Of a stretch of 59,219 nt of DNA, positions 23,803 to 33,900 are shown piece after piece. The notes beneath the pieces are model-generated. The model was not told where the DNA came from and searched no databases. It saw nothing but the letters and a program-made list of their open reading frames with translations. Each line of letters opens with the position of its first letter. Position 1 is the stretch's first letter. The DNA is from SVTX01 sp045542075 (GTDB lineage: Bacteria > Bacillota > Clostridia > Oscillospirales > CAG-272): the NCBI GenBank assembly GCA_045542075.1, contig JAZQKI010000030.1:1-59219 (forward strand). The letters are read 5' to 3'. Made by a program: the position numbers and the translations under genes.

Positions 23803-24639
23803 TTATAGCTTTTTATATACGTATATCTCAAACTCCACCTCTGTTTTGAGACATTCCACATCCAAGAGCTTCTCCTTATCCGCCTCTGAAGTGCGCCAAT
23901 AATACGGTGTCATTGAGAAAAGACTCTCAACGCAGGCTTGCCCGTTTACCTCTATCTCATATTTGAGTGTCAGCTGCTCCGCCGTCTCCATTTCTTTAGG
24001 CAGGTCTGCCCGCTCTTTGTTTTCATACGTAGACTCGTAAAGCACTCGCTTGAGTCCCATAAGGTGATCCTTGCCCGCGCCGACCACTATGAGTATTCCG
24101 TCGTCTTTTAAGACTCTCATATACTCACTCTCCGTGCATGGCGCGAATATATTTACGACACAGTCAACGCTTGCGTCCTTTACGGGAAGCTCGAACACAC
24201 TGCCCGTTGCATAAAACGTGTTGTCTATTTTCTCTCGTTTTGCCGACCTTGCGCCTGCGGCAACGCCGAATTTCGACAGATCAAAGCCCAGTGCAAATCC
24301 GAACCCTTGCGCTATCTTATTCGTGTAATAGCCTTCGCCGCAGCCCGCGTCGAGTATCACGGCGTCGCTGCTCACGTATTTTGCGGCGACCTCACAAATC
24401 TTATTTGCAAGAGGAAGATAATAATCTCCCGAAAGGAAGGCGCGCCTTGCCGCTATTGCCTGCTTGGAATCCCCCGCGCCCTGACGGGAAAGGCTTACGT
24501 ATCCATCGGAGGAAAAATCAAAGCAATGGCGTCTTTGCCCTGTGCAAAACAGGCTTTTTTTGTCGTCCGACTCATAAACACCGCTCTCGCATACGGGGCA
24601 TTTTATAATTGTCCTCAAAACACTGTCTCTATCAGTCAT
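23803..24639 (-). CDS. RlmA-type 23S rRNA (guanine-N1) methyltransferase
   Basis: 278 residues. The N-terminus holds the RlmA zinc site (CPVC at residues 14-17, then a Cys and His before FDF). The Rossmann SAM domain has ILDAGCGEGYYT and the segment VVNIFAPC, where RlmA enzymes have the F(A/S)P motif. RlmA(I) methylates G745 and RlmA(II) G748 of 23S rRNA; in a Gram-positive RlmA(II)-type is more likely, but residues alone do not decide. It has its own promoter. Confidence 0.87.
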   Translation of the reverse strand: MTDRDSVLRTIIKCPVCESGVYESDDKKSLFCTGQRRHCFDFSSDGYVSLSRQGAGDSKQAIAARRAFLSGDYYLPLANKICEVAAKYVSSDAVILDAGCGEGYYTNKIAQGFGFALGFDLSKFGVAAGARSAKREKIDNTFYATGSVFELPVKDASVDCVVNIFAPCTESEYMRVLKDDGILIVVGAGKDHLMGLKRVLYESTYENKERADLPKEMETAEQLTLKYEIEVNGQACVESLFSMTPYYWRTSEADKEKLLDVECLKTEVEFEIYVYKKL

Positions 24640-24667
24640 AAATACCTCTGTTGCGTTTTTTCAAGTA

Positions 24668-24696
24668 ATTATACCACTAAAATCGCGAAATATCAA
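24668..24696 (-). promoter_or_regulatory. Promoter of the rlmA-glycosyltransferase pair
   Basis: Minus-strand TTGATA (24691-24696), 17 nt, TATAAT (24668-24673). Confidence 0.82.
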
Positions 24697-24720
24697 GTGC
24701 CTTTTGGCACAATAAGAATT

Positions 24721-26217
24721 TTATTCCAGAGCAATAAACTCACTTCTCACTATCTCAAGCTCAAACCAGAATGTAGAGCCCTCACCAAGCTTACTGTTGA
24801 GTCCGTAAGCGGCATTATGGGATTCAAGAACGCCCTTGACTATGGATAGTCCAAGTCCTGTGCCTATTCTTGCGCGCTTGTGTACCTTGTCCACCTTATA
24901 GTATCTGTCCCAGACAAGCGGCATATCCTCAACGGCTATTCCCTCGCCCGTGTCGGTCACGGACAGACGGACTATTCCGTCATTATGGCTCTGTACCACC
25001 TTGACGTATTTATCCTCACCTGTGTAGTTTATGGCATTGTTGATCAGGTTGTAGATCACCTGAAGTATCATGGTCCTGTCTGCACGGACGTATATCTCCC
25101 GATCAAAATCAAAGGTAATTCTGTATCCGTCTCTCTCGGTGAGCTTTGAATATCTTGCCATTACCTCGTTTACCGTCTGCGTGAGATTGAATTCACACGG
25201 CTCGGGCTTTCTCGCTCCCGAGCGTATTTTTGACAGGTCAAGCATATCGTTTACAAGCTCGTTGAGTCTTTCGGTCTCGTCGATTATCACCTGAAGATTT
25301 TCGGGAGTGTTCTCATCGGGGATATCTCTCATGACCTCGCCATAACCTTTTATCATAGTCAGCGGCGTGCGCAGGTCATGGGATATGTTCGCCACAAGCT
25401 CCTTTTGGAGCGCATCGGTCTTTGAAAGCTCATACGCCGCATAATTCAGCGCATCGGCAAGCTCCTGGGATTCACGGTAGTTTCCGCCCCTGAAATGCGC
25501 GTTATAGTTGCCCCTTGCAAGCATTTCCGCCGACTGTCCCATTTCCTTGAGAGGTTTACACACCGACTTTGAGACGCTGAGCGCCACGATCAGCGCCGCG
25601 ATAAGAAGGATAAGGGCTATCCAGCTGAATTGCATCTGCAGAGTATTTACGGTAGCGTTGAGAGGCACGTGATCGGAGTTGAGCATGATCACATAAACAC
25701 TGCCCTCCGATTCTCTGACCGAGACGTAAACCGTTCCAAAATCCCCTGTGTCGGGCCTTGAATGTGTGTCCGAATGAGCAAGCTGGGCAATGTAAACTCC
25801 GTCCTCCGAGCTCATCGCCTTGGAGCAATAATCTGAGAGCGTATCTCCCGAAACGTGATGTATAAGACAAGTGTGAGAGATACAAACATCCTTTACTATC
25901 TCTCGCGCGTCTCCGTTCTCTACTATGAAAACACGTATGCATTCGTCATATTCCGCCGCATAAAAGTTTGCCGTATCGTTAAGCTCCTGCGGTTTTGTCA
26001 GAAATGCGGAAAGCGCCTTGTCGGTAGTCTCAAGCTCCTCCATTTTACTTTGCTCGTAAAACCAGTTGAGTAGCGCGACCTGAAATACCCATATTACTAT
26101 AAGCATTACCGCCACAAATATCAGTAAAGCGCCAAACAACCGCCACGAGACTCCCATCTCGTAGCGGCTATTTATTTTCTTTCTTTTTTCGTGCATTTGC
26201 TGCGCGTTATTATTCAT
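24721..26217 (-). CDS. Sensor histidine kinase
   Basis: 498 residues. TM1 at about residues 27-50, an extracytoplasmic sensor domain to about 190, TM2 about 195-215 and a HAMP domain (VSKSVCKPLKEMGQSAEMLARG). The HisKA motif NISHDLRTPLT has phospho-acceptor His280. The HATPase_c has NLINNAINYTG (N box), VTDTGEGI (G1) and RARIGTGLGLSIVKGV (G2). It follows the response regulator by 27 nt with GGAG upstream. The cognate signal is unknown. Confidence 0.94.
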   Translation of the reverse strand: MNNNAQQMHEKRKKINSRYEMGVSWRLFGALLIFVAVMLIVIWVFQVALLNWFYEQSKMEELETTDKALSAFLTKPQELNDTANFYAAEYDECIRVFIVENGDAREIVKDVCISHTCLIHHVSGDTLSDYCSKAMSSEDGVYIAQLAHSDTHSRPDTGDFGTVYVSVRESEGSVYVIMLNSDHVPLNATVNTLQMQFSWIALILLIAALIVALSVSKSVCKPLKEMGQSAEMLARGNYNAHFRGGNYRESQELADALNYAAYELSKTDALQKELVANISHDLRTPLTMIKGYGEVMRDIPDENTPENLQVIIDETERLNELVNDMLDLSKIRSGARKPEPCEFNLTQTVNEVMARYSKLTERDGYRITFDFDREIYVRADRTMILQVIYNLINNAINYTGEDKYVKVVQSHNDGIVRLSVTDTGEGIAVEDMPLVWDRYYKVDKVHKRARIGTGLGLSIVKGVLESHNAAYGLNSKLGEGSTFWFELEIVRSEFIALE

Positions 26218-26244
26218 AACATTCTCCGTCGCAAAGTAAATTTA

Positions 26245-26949
26245 TCAGTTCTCGCCCTCAAATCTATAGCCAACTCCACGGAGCGTGACTATATATTTAC
26301 TGTATTCTCCAAGGCTTTTGCGCAACAGCTTTATGTGAGTATCAAGCGTGCGGGCATCTCCGTAGAAATCATATCCCCACACCTCGCTGATAAGCTTTTC
26401 ACGTGAAAGAGCTATGTTCCTGTTGTCCAGCATATAGAAAAACAGGTCGTATTCCTTGGGTGACATTTCTATTCTTTGTCCTCTTATGTAAACTATACGC
26501 GCGGTCACGTCTGCCTTGAGTCCGCCGCCGTCAAGCTCTATAATTACGTTTTGCTTTTTCTGAGCTCCCGTGTCGTGCGTTACAGCTCCCGAGGAACGCT
26601 TCATTACCGCGCCTATGCGAAGCATAAGCTCCTTTGGAGAAAACGGCTTTACAACGTAATCGTCCACACCAAGCTCAAAGCCGTTTATACGGTCGTATTC
26701 CTCGCCTCGTGCCGAAAGCATTATTATGGGTGTCTGCGATATTTTTCTTATCTCTCTGCAAGCTGAAAAGCCGTCAAGCTCAGGCATCATAATATCCATT
26801 ATTATGATATCGAAATTTTCTTTGCGGCAAAGCCTTACCGCCTCCATTCCGTCGCCCGCCTCGGTCACCATATGGCCCTCAAATTCAGCGTATTTCTTTA
26901 TTATAGAGCGAATTCTCGCCTCGTCGTCAACTACAAGTATATGAAACAT
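26245..26949 (-). CDS. OmpR/PhoB family response regulator
   Basis: 234 residues. Receiver domain with acidic pocket D8/D9, phosphorylation site D52 (IIMDIMMPELDG) and the conserved Lys in VVKPFSPKEL. The C-terminal winged helix (residues ~135-232) carries EYDLFFYMLDNRN, SREKLISEVWGYDF and TLDTHIKLLRKSLG. ATG 26949 is selected because AAAGGA lies 9 nt upstream; the longer reading would overlap the preceding PDZ gene. It is transcribed with the PDZ protein and kinase genes, and its operon promoter holds 11-bp-phased direct repeats that it may bind itself. Confidence 0.95.
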   Translation of the reverse strand: MFHILVVDDEARIRSIIKKYAEFEGHMVTEAGDGMEAVRLCRKENFDIIIMDIMMPELDGFSACREIRKISQTPIIMLSARGEEYDRINGFELGVDDYVVKPFSPKELMLRIGAVMKRSSGAVTHDTGAQKKQNVIIELDGGGLKADVTARIVYIRGQRIEMSPKEYDLFFYMLDNRNIALSREKLISEVWGYDFYGDARTLDTHIKLLRKSLGEYSKYIVTLRGVGYRFEGEN

Positions 26950-26984
26950 ATTATTCCGTCCTTTCTGTAAATAGTCAGCTCTGA

Positions 26985-27575
26985 TCATTCAAAATCGACG
27001 TAATCCGCCGCCCGCTCACGCAAAATTATCTCAACCGTGATAATTTCCTCACCGCGCTTAACCGTAAAGCTTATCTTGTCCCCGGCGACGCAATCACTCA
27101 CTGCTCTTGATATATCATCCGACATGAATATATCCATGCCGTTTACCGAAATAATTTTGTCACCGAATTCAAGCTCGTCCGTATATTCGGAGTCAGTTAC
27201 TATAACTCCCTTTGATGTTATTCCGTATTGAGAATAGTAATACAAATTTTGGGATGTGATGTCTATGGTGCTTACACCGTGATCAGCCTCTGCCGAATTA
27301 CCGCTCACAGCTTCCGCCGCGGTGTTATTGTCATTGCCCTTCAGAAATGTTTTTATCGCGAATGCGCCAAATATAATACCGGGCAATATCACCATAACCG
27401 TAAGCAGCGCCGACACCGCACCAAGAATTATAAATCTCACTATCAGTTTTCGTGTTCTGCTCTTTTTTGTGTCCTTTGGAGTATAGCTGTAAGAATACTG
27501 CCCCGCTCCATCCTGCTTATAGGAGGAGTTGTATTTATTATTCACTTTGTCACGTTCGCCGTCAAAATTATTCAT
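26985..27575 (-). CDS. PDZ-domain membrane protein, first gene of a two-component operon
   Basis: 196 residues. A polar cytosolic N-terminus (~43 residues, Tyr/Asn-rich), one membrane span at about 44-76, then an extracytoplasmic PDZ domain (SKGVIVTDSEY, ELEFGDKIISVNGMDI, GDKISFTVKRGEE). There is no protease domain, unlike HtrA. PDZ domains bind protein C-termini, so it may present or sense unfolded exported proteins for the kinase downstream; this is inference from the operon. AAAGGAG lies 8 nt before the ATG at 27575. Confidence 0.82.
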   Translation of the reverse strand: MNNFDGERDKVNNKYNSSYKQDGAGQYSYSYTPKDTKKSRTRKLIVRFIILGAVSALLTVMVILPGIIFGAFAIKTFLKGNDNNTAAEAVSGNSAEADHGVSTIDITSQNLYYYSQYGITSKGVIVTDSEYTDELEFGDKIISVNGMDIFMSDDISRAVSDCVAGDKISFTVKRGEEIITVEIILRERAADYVDFE

Positions 27576-27606
27576 AAAACCACTCCTTTCCCATGTTATC
27601 ACTTTG

Positions 27607-27640
27607 ATTATATTCAAAATTTGTGACGATTTAATGACGA
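27607..27640 (-). promoter_or_regulatory. Promoter with phased direct repeats in place of the -35
   Basis: TATAAT on the minus strand (27607-27612) has only a poor -35 (ATTAAA). The region is instead occupied by direct repeats, TGACGA on the plus strand at 27624-27629 and 27635-27640, 11 bp apart. This is the geometry of OmpR/PhoB-type binding, so activation by the operon's own regulator is likely. Confidence 0.5.
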
Positions 27641-27674
27641 ACAATTAAAAAGTCATTGAATTATTAAAATATTC

Positions 27675-27703
27675 TTGTTTTTGAGCGTATTATTTGATAT
27701 AAT
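27675..27703 (+). promoter_or_regulatory. Promoter of addBA
   Basis: TTGTTT (27675-27680), 17 nt, TATAAT (27698-27703). Confidence 0.7.
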
Positions 27704-27750
27704 ATAATTAATATATGACTGTTATCGTCAAAAATTTACAAGGAGTAGGT

Positions 27751-30700
27751 ATGATCAATCTCATTTTCGGCTGTGCGGGAAGCGGAAAAACAAGCCGTAT
27801 CCTGCAGGAAATCAAAAACTCCATATCTCAATGCAAGCGCACGTATCTTCTCGTGCCCGAGCAGCAGGTGTTTACCGCGGAGTCAATGTTGGCTGAGCTG
27901 CACGACAGCGCAGGACTGTACTTCGAGGTCATAAGCTTCTCCCGTTTGTGCGAGCTTGTGTTCGGTCAATTCGGAGGCATAAGCTATACGTCTGTCACGG
28001 GCGGCATGCGTAATCTTATTATGTGGAAAAGCATACGCCAGGTGTCCCCCATCCTTTCAAATTATTCCGGCACTATACCCGATGCAAGCCTTGCGGGTCT
28101 TATGCTCGCGATTGCGGACGAGCTTCGCGCAAATTCAATATCGGAAAAAGATATTGAGGCAGCAATCGAGCGCACCAAGAAAAATGATATAAGAGATAAG
28201 CTTTCGGATATAAACGCAGTTATCTCAGCCTATAACGCAAATCTTAAGTCCGCTCTCGGAGAGGGCGCTGTCGCCGCTGAAAACAAGCTTGAGCGCCTCT
28301 ATGACTGTCTGTGCGATAACAACTTTTTCAAGGGTGCTGACGTATTTGTGGACTCCTTCACCGACTTTACAGGAATTCAGCACAAGATACTTGAGCAGAT
28401 AATGAAGCAGGCGGATAATATGTACATATCTGTCTATTCGCGGGAACGCGGATATCACGCATCCCATAATAAAAGTATTGTTGAAGCTATAAAAAAGCTT
28501 ACGCGCGCGGCTCGCGATAGCGGACGGGATTTCGGGGATATTACCCTTGGCGGAAACGTCCGTACTCACAGTCCCCAGCTCAAGCTCCTTGAAAAGCACC
28601 TGTGGGATTTCACGGCACAAAAGGACACACTGCCCGAAATTCCCGAGGAGCTTTCACACGACATAGAAATGATAGAGTGCGAAAACGAATATGAGGAGAC
28701 AGAGTGCGCCGCGCTCAAGATACTTGAAGCGCGCCAGAACCGTATGAAATATTCGGATATAGCAGTTATCATGCGCAATCCCGAGGAGCGCTCGGGAATT
28801 ATAAACGCGGTATTTTCAAAATACAATATACCCTATTTCATATCCGAAAAAACACAGATCACCTCTACCCCCGCGGCGAGATTTATTCTCTCGTCTCTCC
28901 GTTGCGTGGCGAGAAATTACCGCTTGAACGACGTACTAACGCTTTTGAAAACAGGTCTTTGCGGAATAGACGACAAGGATGCGGATATGTTTGAGGAATA
29001 TTGCCTCGCGTGGAATATTCAGGGTGATACCTTCACCTCATCCGTATGGAATATGAATCCCTCAGGATACGTCAAAATGCGAAGCCAACGCGATCTGGAT
29101 ATACTTGAGGCAGCAAACAAGGTCAGAGCCGCGCTTATTTCCCCTCTTGAGGAATTGAAAGTAAAAATGAAAGCGGCGGGTGGCGATGCCGCCGAGCTTT
29201 GCCGCGCTCTTTATTCATACATGGAGCATCACAAGCTCTCCGCGCGCCTTTGCGACCTGGCAGAGCTTGAGCTTGAGCTCGGCAACGTAAAGGATGCAGG
29301 GGAGATACTGCGAGTGTATGATCTTCTTGTCTCTACTCTTTCCGAAATATGCTATGCCCTGAGCGACCACACTCTCACGCCCGATGATCTCATGACCGCT
29401 ATTGAGATAATGCTCTCAGGCACGGAGATTGCGTCCGTACCGTCCATGAGCGAATGCGTCACTATTGGATCGGCGGCGACCTTGAGAGTTGAGGGCATAA
29501 AGCTGGGAATTGTTATGGGGCTTTGTGAGGGTGTGTTCCCGTCCGTTCCCAAGGACGCGGGGCTTCTCAGTGAATCCGATAAGGAAGCCATCACAGACGA
29601 AACAATTACATTCAAGGCAAGGCGGGAAAAGCTTATGTCAGACGAGCTGTTCTACGTCTACAGGGCTATGACGACTCCGTCGGAAAAGCTTATCGCAACA
29701 ACCTATTCCTCAAGCATCTCGGGAGGCTCGGTAACTCCCTCAACGCCATGGCGCAGACTGATCACACTGTTCGACATACCCGTGGAGAAATTCAACGGAA
29801 AAGCTGTAAGAGCTTTGTCCGAGCATCAGATCAATCTTGCCGAGACAGAAGCGCTTGAACAGCACAAGCGAGAATATTTCGGGGAGAATCTGACCGTTGA
29901 GGACACCATACCCTCCGAAAAACTGCAGTCCATTCTTGGCAATACGCTATATCTGTCGAAAACAAAAATCCAGAATTTCGTTAAATGTCCTATGCTCTAT
30001 TGGAGCAAGCATATGCTCGATCTCCGCCCACGGGATATCGCACAGGTGAGCGCGGCAGAATCAGGCACGCTTATACACTACGTTTTAGAAAACCTGTTCA
30101 GAGAAATTCGTCTCTATGACGGATCCCTGCCGACAAATACCTCATCTCAGATACTTTCACTCACAAACAAGTGGGTGGACCAATATATCACGGAAACAAA
30201 ATGTCCCAAGACTCCCGCAACCATGTTCGCCTTCTCAAAGCTCAGAAACATGGCATACCTTATGGCAAACAACGTATCTGAGGAATTTTCAATGTCTGAC
30301 TTCAAGATGTTTTCCTTTGAGCAAAAAATTTCAAATTTTGGCGAGAACACACTCAAACCTTTTGAAATAACCCTGAATTCCATTAAAAACACCCCCACCG
30401 TGTATCTCGGTGGCGAAGCCGACAGAGTTGATACATACACCAAGGACGGTATAACCTACGTGCGAGTTATCGACTACAAAACGGGCAAGGTGTCCTTCAA
30501 TGAGGAAAACGTCATCTCGGGCGCAGACCTTCAGCTCCCCGCATATCTCTTTGCAATAGCGTCAGAAAAAAACAAAGCCGCCTTTGGCGACTCACACACG
30601 ATCCTTCCCGGCGCTTCGCTCTACCTCTCGGCAGTGGAGTCGGCGGGAGATATCTCCATAGCTCGAAGCGGTATGATATACAACGGCGAGGATTTCCTTG

Positions 30701-30960
30701 CGGCAACAAACAAAAACCTCGATTATAACTATATCAGCACCGCCGCTGCAAATGCCGCGCAGAAGGACGAGCTTGACTCCTGCTCCGAGCTTTACTCGGA
30801 GGAAAAAATATCCGAAATGAAGGACATTCTCACGGGAACCGTTGAGAATACCGCCAATCAGATCTTCTCGGGCGTTGCCAAGCGCACCCCCTCCGCTCAA
30901 AGCTGCAAATACTGTCCTATTCGTCAGTCCTGCCCTGTTGCGGTAAAATCCAAATACTAA
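27751..30960 (+). CDS. addB: ATP-dependent helicase/nuclease subunit B
   Basis: 1069 residues, the AddB half of the AddAB double-strand-break resection complex. The Walker A motif GCAGSGKT is at residues 7-14. The C-terminal RecB-family nuclease has GGEADRVD and RVIDYKTGK. The four Cys of the AddB iron-sulphur cluster are visible: one in FVKCPMLYW and three in the C-terminal CKYCPIRQSC. ATG 27751 is used because AAGGAG lies 5 nt upstream; the reading extends further upstream without such a site. addA follows 15 nt after the stop. Confidence 0.96.
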   Translation: MINLIFGCAGSGKTSRILQEIKNSISQCKRTYLLVPEQQVFTAESMLAELHDSAGLYFEVISFSRLCELVFGQFGGISYTSVTGGMRNLIMWKSIRQVSPILSNYSGTIPDASLAGLMLAIADELRANSISEKDIEAAIERTKKNDIRDKLSDINAVISAYNANLKSALGEGAVAAENKLERLYDCLCDNNFFKGADVFVDSFTDFTGIQHKILEQIMKQADNMYISVYSRERGYHASHNKSIVEAIKKLTRAARDSGRDFGDITLGGNVRTHSPQLKLLEKHLWDFTAQKDTLPEIPEELSHDIEMIECENEYEETECAALKILEARQNRMKYSDIAVIMRNPEERSGIINAVFSKYNIPYFISEKTQITSTPAARFILSSLRCVARNYRLNDVLTLLKTGLCGIDDKDADMFEEYCLAWNIQGDTFTSSVWNMNPSGYVKMRSQRDLDILEAANKVRAALISPLEELKVKMKAAGGDAAELCRALYSYMEHHKLSARLCDLAELELELGNVKDAGEILRVYDLLVSTLSEICYALSDHTLTPDDLMTAIEIMLSGTEIASVPSMSECVTIGSAATLRVEGIKLGIVMGLCEGVFPSVPKDAGLLSESDKEAITDETITFKARREKLMSDELFYVYRAMTTPSEKLIATTYSSSISGGSVTPSTPWRRLITLFDIPVEKFNGKAVRALSEHQINLAETEALEQHKREYFGENLTVEDTIPSEKLQSILGNTLYLSKTKIQNFVKCPMLYWSKHMLDLRPRDIAQVSAAESGTLIHYVLENLFREIRLYDGSLPTNTSSQILSLTNKWVDQYITETKCPKTPATMFAFSKLRNMAYLMANNVSEEFSMSDFKMFSFEQKISNFGENTLKPFEITLNSIKNTPTVYLGGEADRVDTYTKDGITYVRVIDYKTGKVSFNEENVISGADLQLPAYLFAIASEKNKAAFGDSHTILPGASLYLSAVESAGDISIARSGMIYNGEDFLAATNKNLDYNYISTAAANAAQKDELDSCSELYSEEKISEMKDILTGTVENTANQIFSGVAKRTPSAQSCKYCPIRQSCPVAVKSKY

Positions 30961-30975
30961 AAAAGGAGCGATATT

Positions 30976-33900
30976 ATGGATAAAATAGATTATACTCCCT
31001 CGCAAACGCAGGCACTTGAAATAAGCGGCAGAAACGTGCTTGTAAGTGCTGCGGCAGGCTCGGGCAAGACCTTTACCCTGACTCAAAGAATAATCAAAAA
31101 TATTCTTGAAAAAAATGCGGATATATCAAAAATATTGATCGTCACGTTTACACGCTCCGCGGCGGGCAAGCTCAAAAGTGATATTTCCTCCGCGATAATG
31201 GACGAAATCGCAAAAAATCCCGAAAACACTCATCTGCAAAAGCAAATGCTCCTGCTCGGCGAGGCGGAAATATGCACTATAGACTCGTTCTTGTCACGTC
31301 CCGTGCGCGAGAACCTTGAAAAGCTCAGGCTTCCAATGTCAATGAGAATAGCGGATGATGCGGAGATAGCCTCGCTCAGCCACGCCGTGCTTGACGAGAT
31401 AATGGCGTCCATGTATAAAAAATATAACGTCTGCGATGACTGCAATCTTGCAGATATAAATCTCAACACCCCTCTTACTGACCTTTTGTCTCTGCTTACC
31501 ACCACCGTCAAGGACTCATCTGAAATAGCTCCATTCCTGATAGCTCTCCACGGAAAGCTTATTACATCGCCGAGAGGCGTCGAGCTTCTTGCCGACTTTG
31601 CCAAGAGGCTGAGAGAGGATGCTGACCGCGACTTTCTTGATACCGCCGAGGGCAAACGAATCTGCCGTGAGCTTGACAAAATTACAGATGGCGGCATTTC
31701 ATTCTACGAGAGATCGTATGACTTTGTTGCAAACGACGAATTGCTCGTAACTCAGTATCTCCCCGCCTTTGAAGGAGACAAGAGTGAGCTTATTTCAATA
31801 TCCGAGTCTAAAAAGCAGGGCTACGAGGCTCTGAGAAGTAAAATAAACGCTTACCCATCCCAAAAGATAGGACAAGTCAAATCCCCGCAAAAAACTCCCG
31901 AAAGCATAAGGCTGCACGAGTCAAGAAATGAGATAATTTCTCAGATACAGGCTTTTCGCAAAGAATACCTGTGCTATGATCAGGATGAAATACGCGCAAT
32001 GTATCTCAAGACCGCGGAAATGACCGAGGTGCTATATACCCTGCTCCATGATTTCGACGTCAAATATATGCAGGAGAAAAAGAATCTCGGAATATACGAA
32101 TTTTCAGATATGCCGCGATATATGATAGAGCTGCTTCAGAATGAGGACGGCTCGCCGAGCGAGATGGCTAAAAGAATATCCGAAAGATATAAAGAGATCT
32201 ATATCGACGAGTATCAGGACGTAAACAAGATACAGGACCGTATATTCGAGCTCATCAGCAACAACAACCGCTTTATGGTCGGAGATATAAAGCAGAGTAT
32301 CTACGTTTTCCGTGACGCAGACCCTTCATTGTTTGCGGATTATCGAAGAAATTACCCACTGTACTCTCCTCAAACCGAGGGAGACAATCCCCCCGTCGGA
32401 TCTACAATACTGATGTCCAACAACTTCAGAAGCGATAAAAACGTTATAGAGTTTTCCAACACAGTCTGCGCTCCTATGTTTGAGGCTTGCGGGGAATCCA
32501 TATCCTACACATCGGACGATGATCTTGTATTATCTAAAAAACGCCCCGAGAATTATGTTCCCCCTAAGGTCGAGGTACATATATTTGCCAAGGGCTCGCC
32601 GAGTGATGCACAAAAAAGCATTCCCTGGGCAAATATTGATGACACCTCCACGCCCGAAAGTGTTGCGCGCGACGACGGGTTCGACGAGGAGGCAGTATTT
32701 GTCGCCAATCAGATAGCCGAGCTTATAAGACACGGAAAAAAAGCGCGCAAAAAGTCTACCGATCCCGATAAGCCGCTACAGTACGACCCTATACTTCCGG
32801 GTGACATCGCGATCCTCGTGCGCAAAAAGGACTCCATAGCGTCTATCACAAAGGCTCTCCGCGCCCTGAATATTGAATATCTTTTGGCATCAAAGAGTGA
32901 GCTTTTGCAGAGCCGCGATATGACTCTTCTCACTGAGCTTGTTAACGTTATCGACAATCCCCGAAATGACGTTCCCCTGTGCAGCGTTCTGACGTGCGAG
33001 CTTTTACCTTCGAGCATGAGCTTTTCAATGGGCGAGCTTATGAGCATACGCGCTCACTCAGGCAAAAACATATCTCTGTATGATTCTATACTGACATACG
33101 GTGGCGACGGCGAGGACGATCCGCTTGATACACTGCTCTCACAAAAGTGCCGCAGGCTTGCGGAAAAGCTTACATCCCTGCGTCTGCTCTCGTCAAGGAT
33201 CTCCGCGGAAAAATTCCTCCGCACGCTAACGGCAGACGAGATCTTTATGGGCTTTACAGAGGGAGATGCGTTTACGTTTATGTACGATTCCGCCTGCAAA
33301 TACACAAAGAGCTACTGGAACGGACTCTCGGGCTTTGTCAGATATTTTACCAATATTATTGAAAACGGATCCTTAAGCGGTGAGGTGCAGCGAATTGACA
33401 ATGCCGTCAACATAGTCACGATGCACGCTTCAAAGGGACTCCAGTACAACACCTGCTTCCTTTACGACTGCGGGCTGCAGTTTAACAGAAAGGATTATGA
33501 AAAATCCCTGATATACGATAAGGATCTTTGTGTTGGCATGCACATACCCGCGCGTTCCGAGGGCGAGATCAATACCAAAAAGCTTAAAAGCATAATACAC
33601 AAGGCAGCAGCGCTTGACGTGGAAGGCAGAACGCTTGAGGAGGAGATGAGAATCCTCTACGTTGCTCTTACGCGAGCCGAGGAAAGACTTATTGTCTCAG
33701 GCACGATCGCAGGCAACTCCACATATAAGAGCTTCTTCAGAAAATACAACCTTTACGGTATATCAAGCGCATCCACAACATCCCAGCCATCCCTTCTCGG
33801 TTGGATTGCCGGAGCGATGCGCATTGACGGCCACAACAAGTCCACGTACAACGTAACTCTGCACTCGCTTTTGAATCGCACGCCTCTTTGTAAGCCGTTT

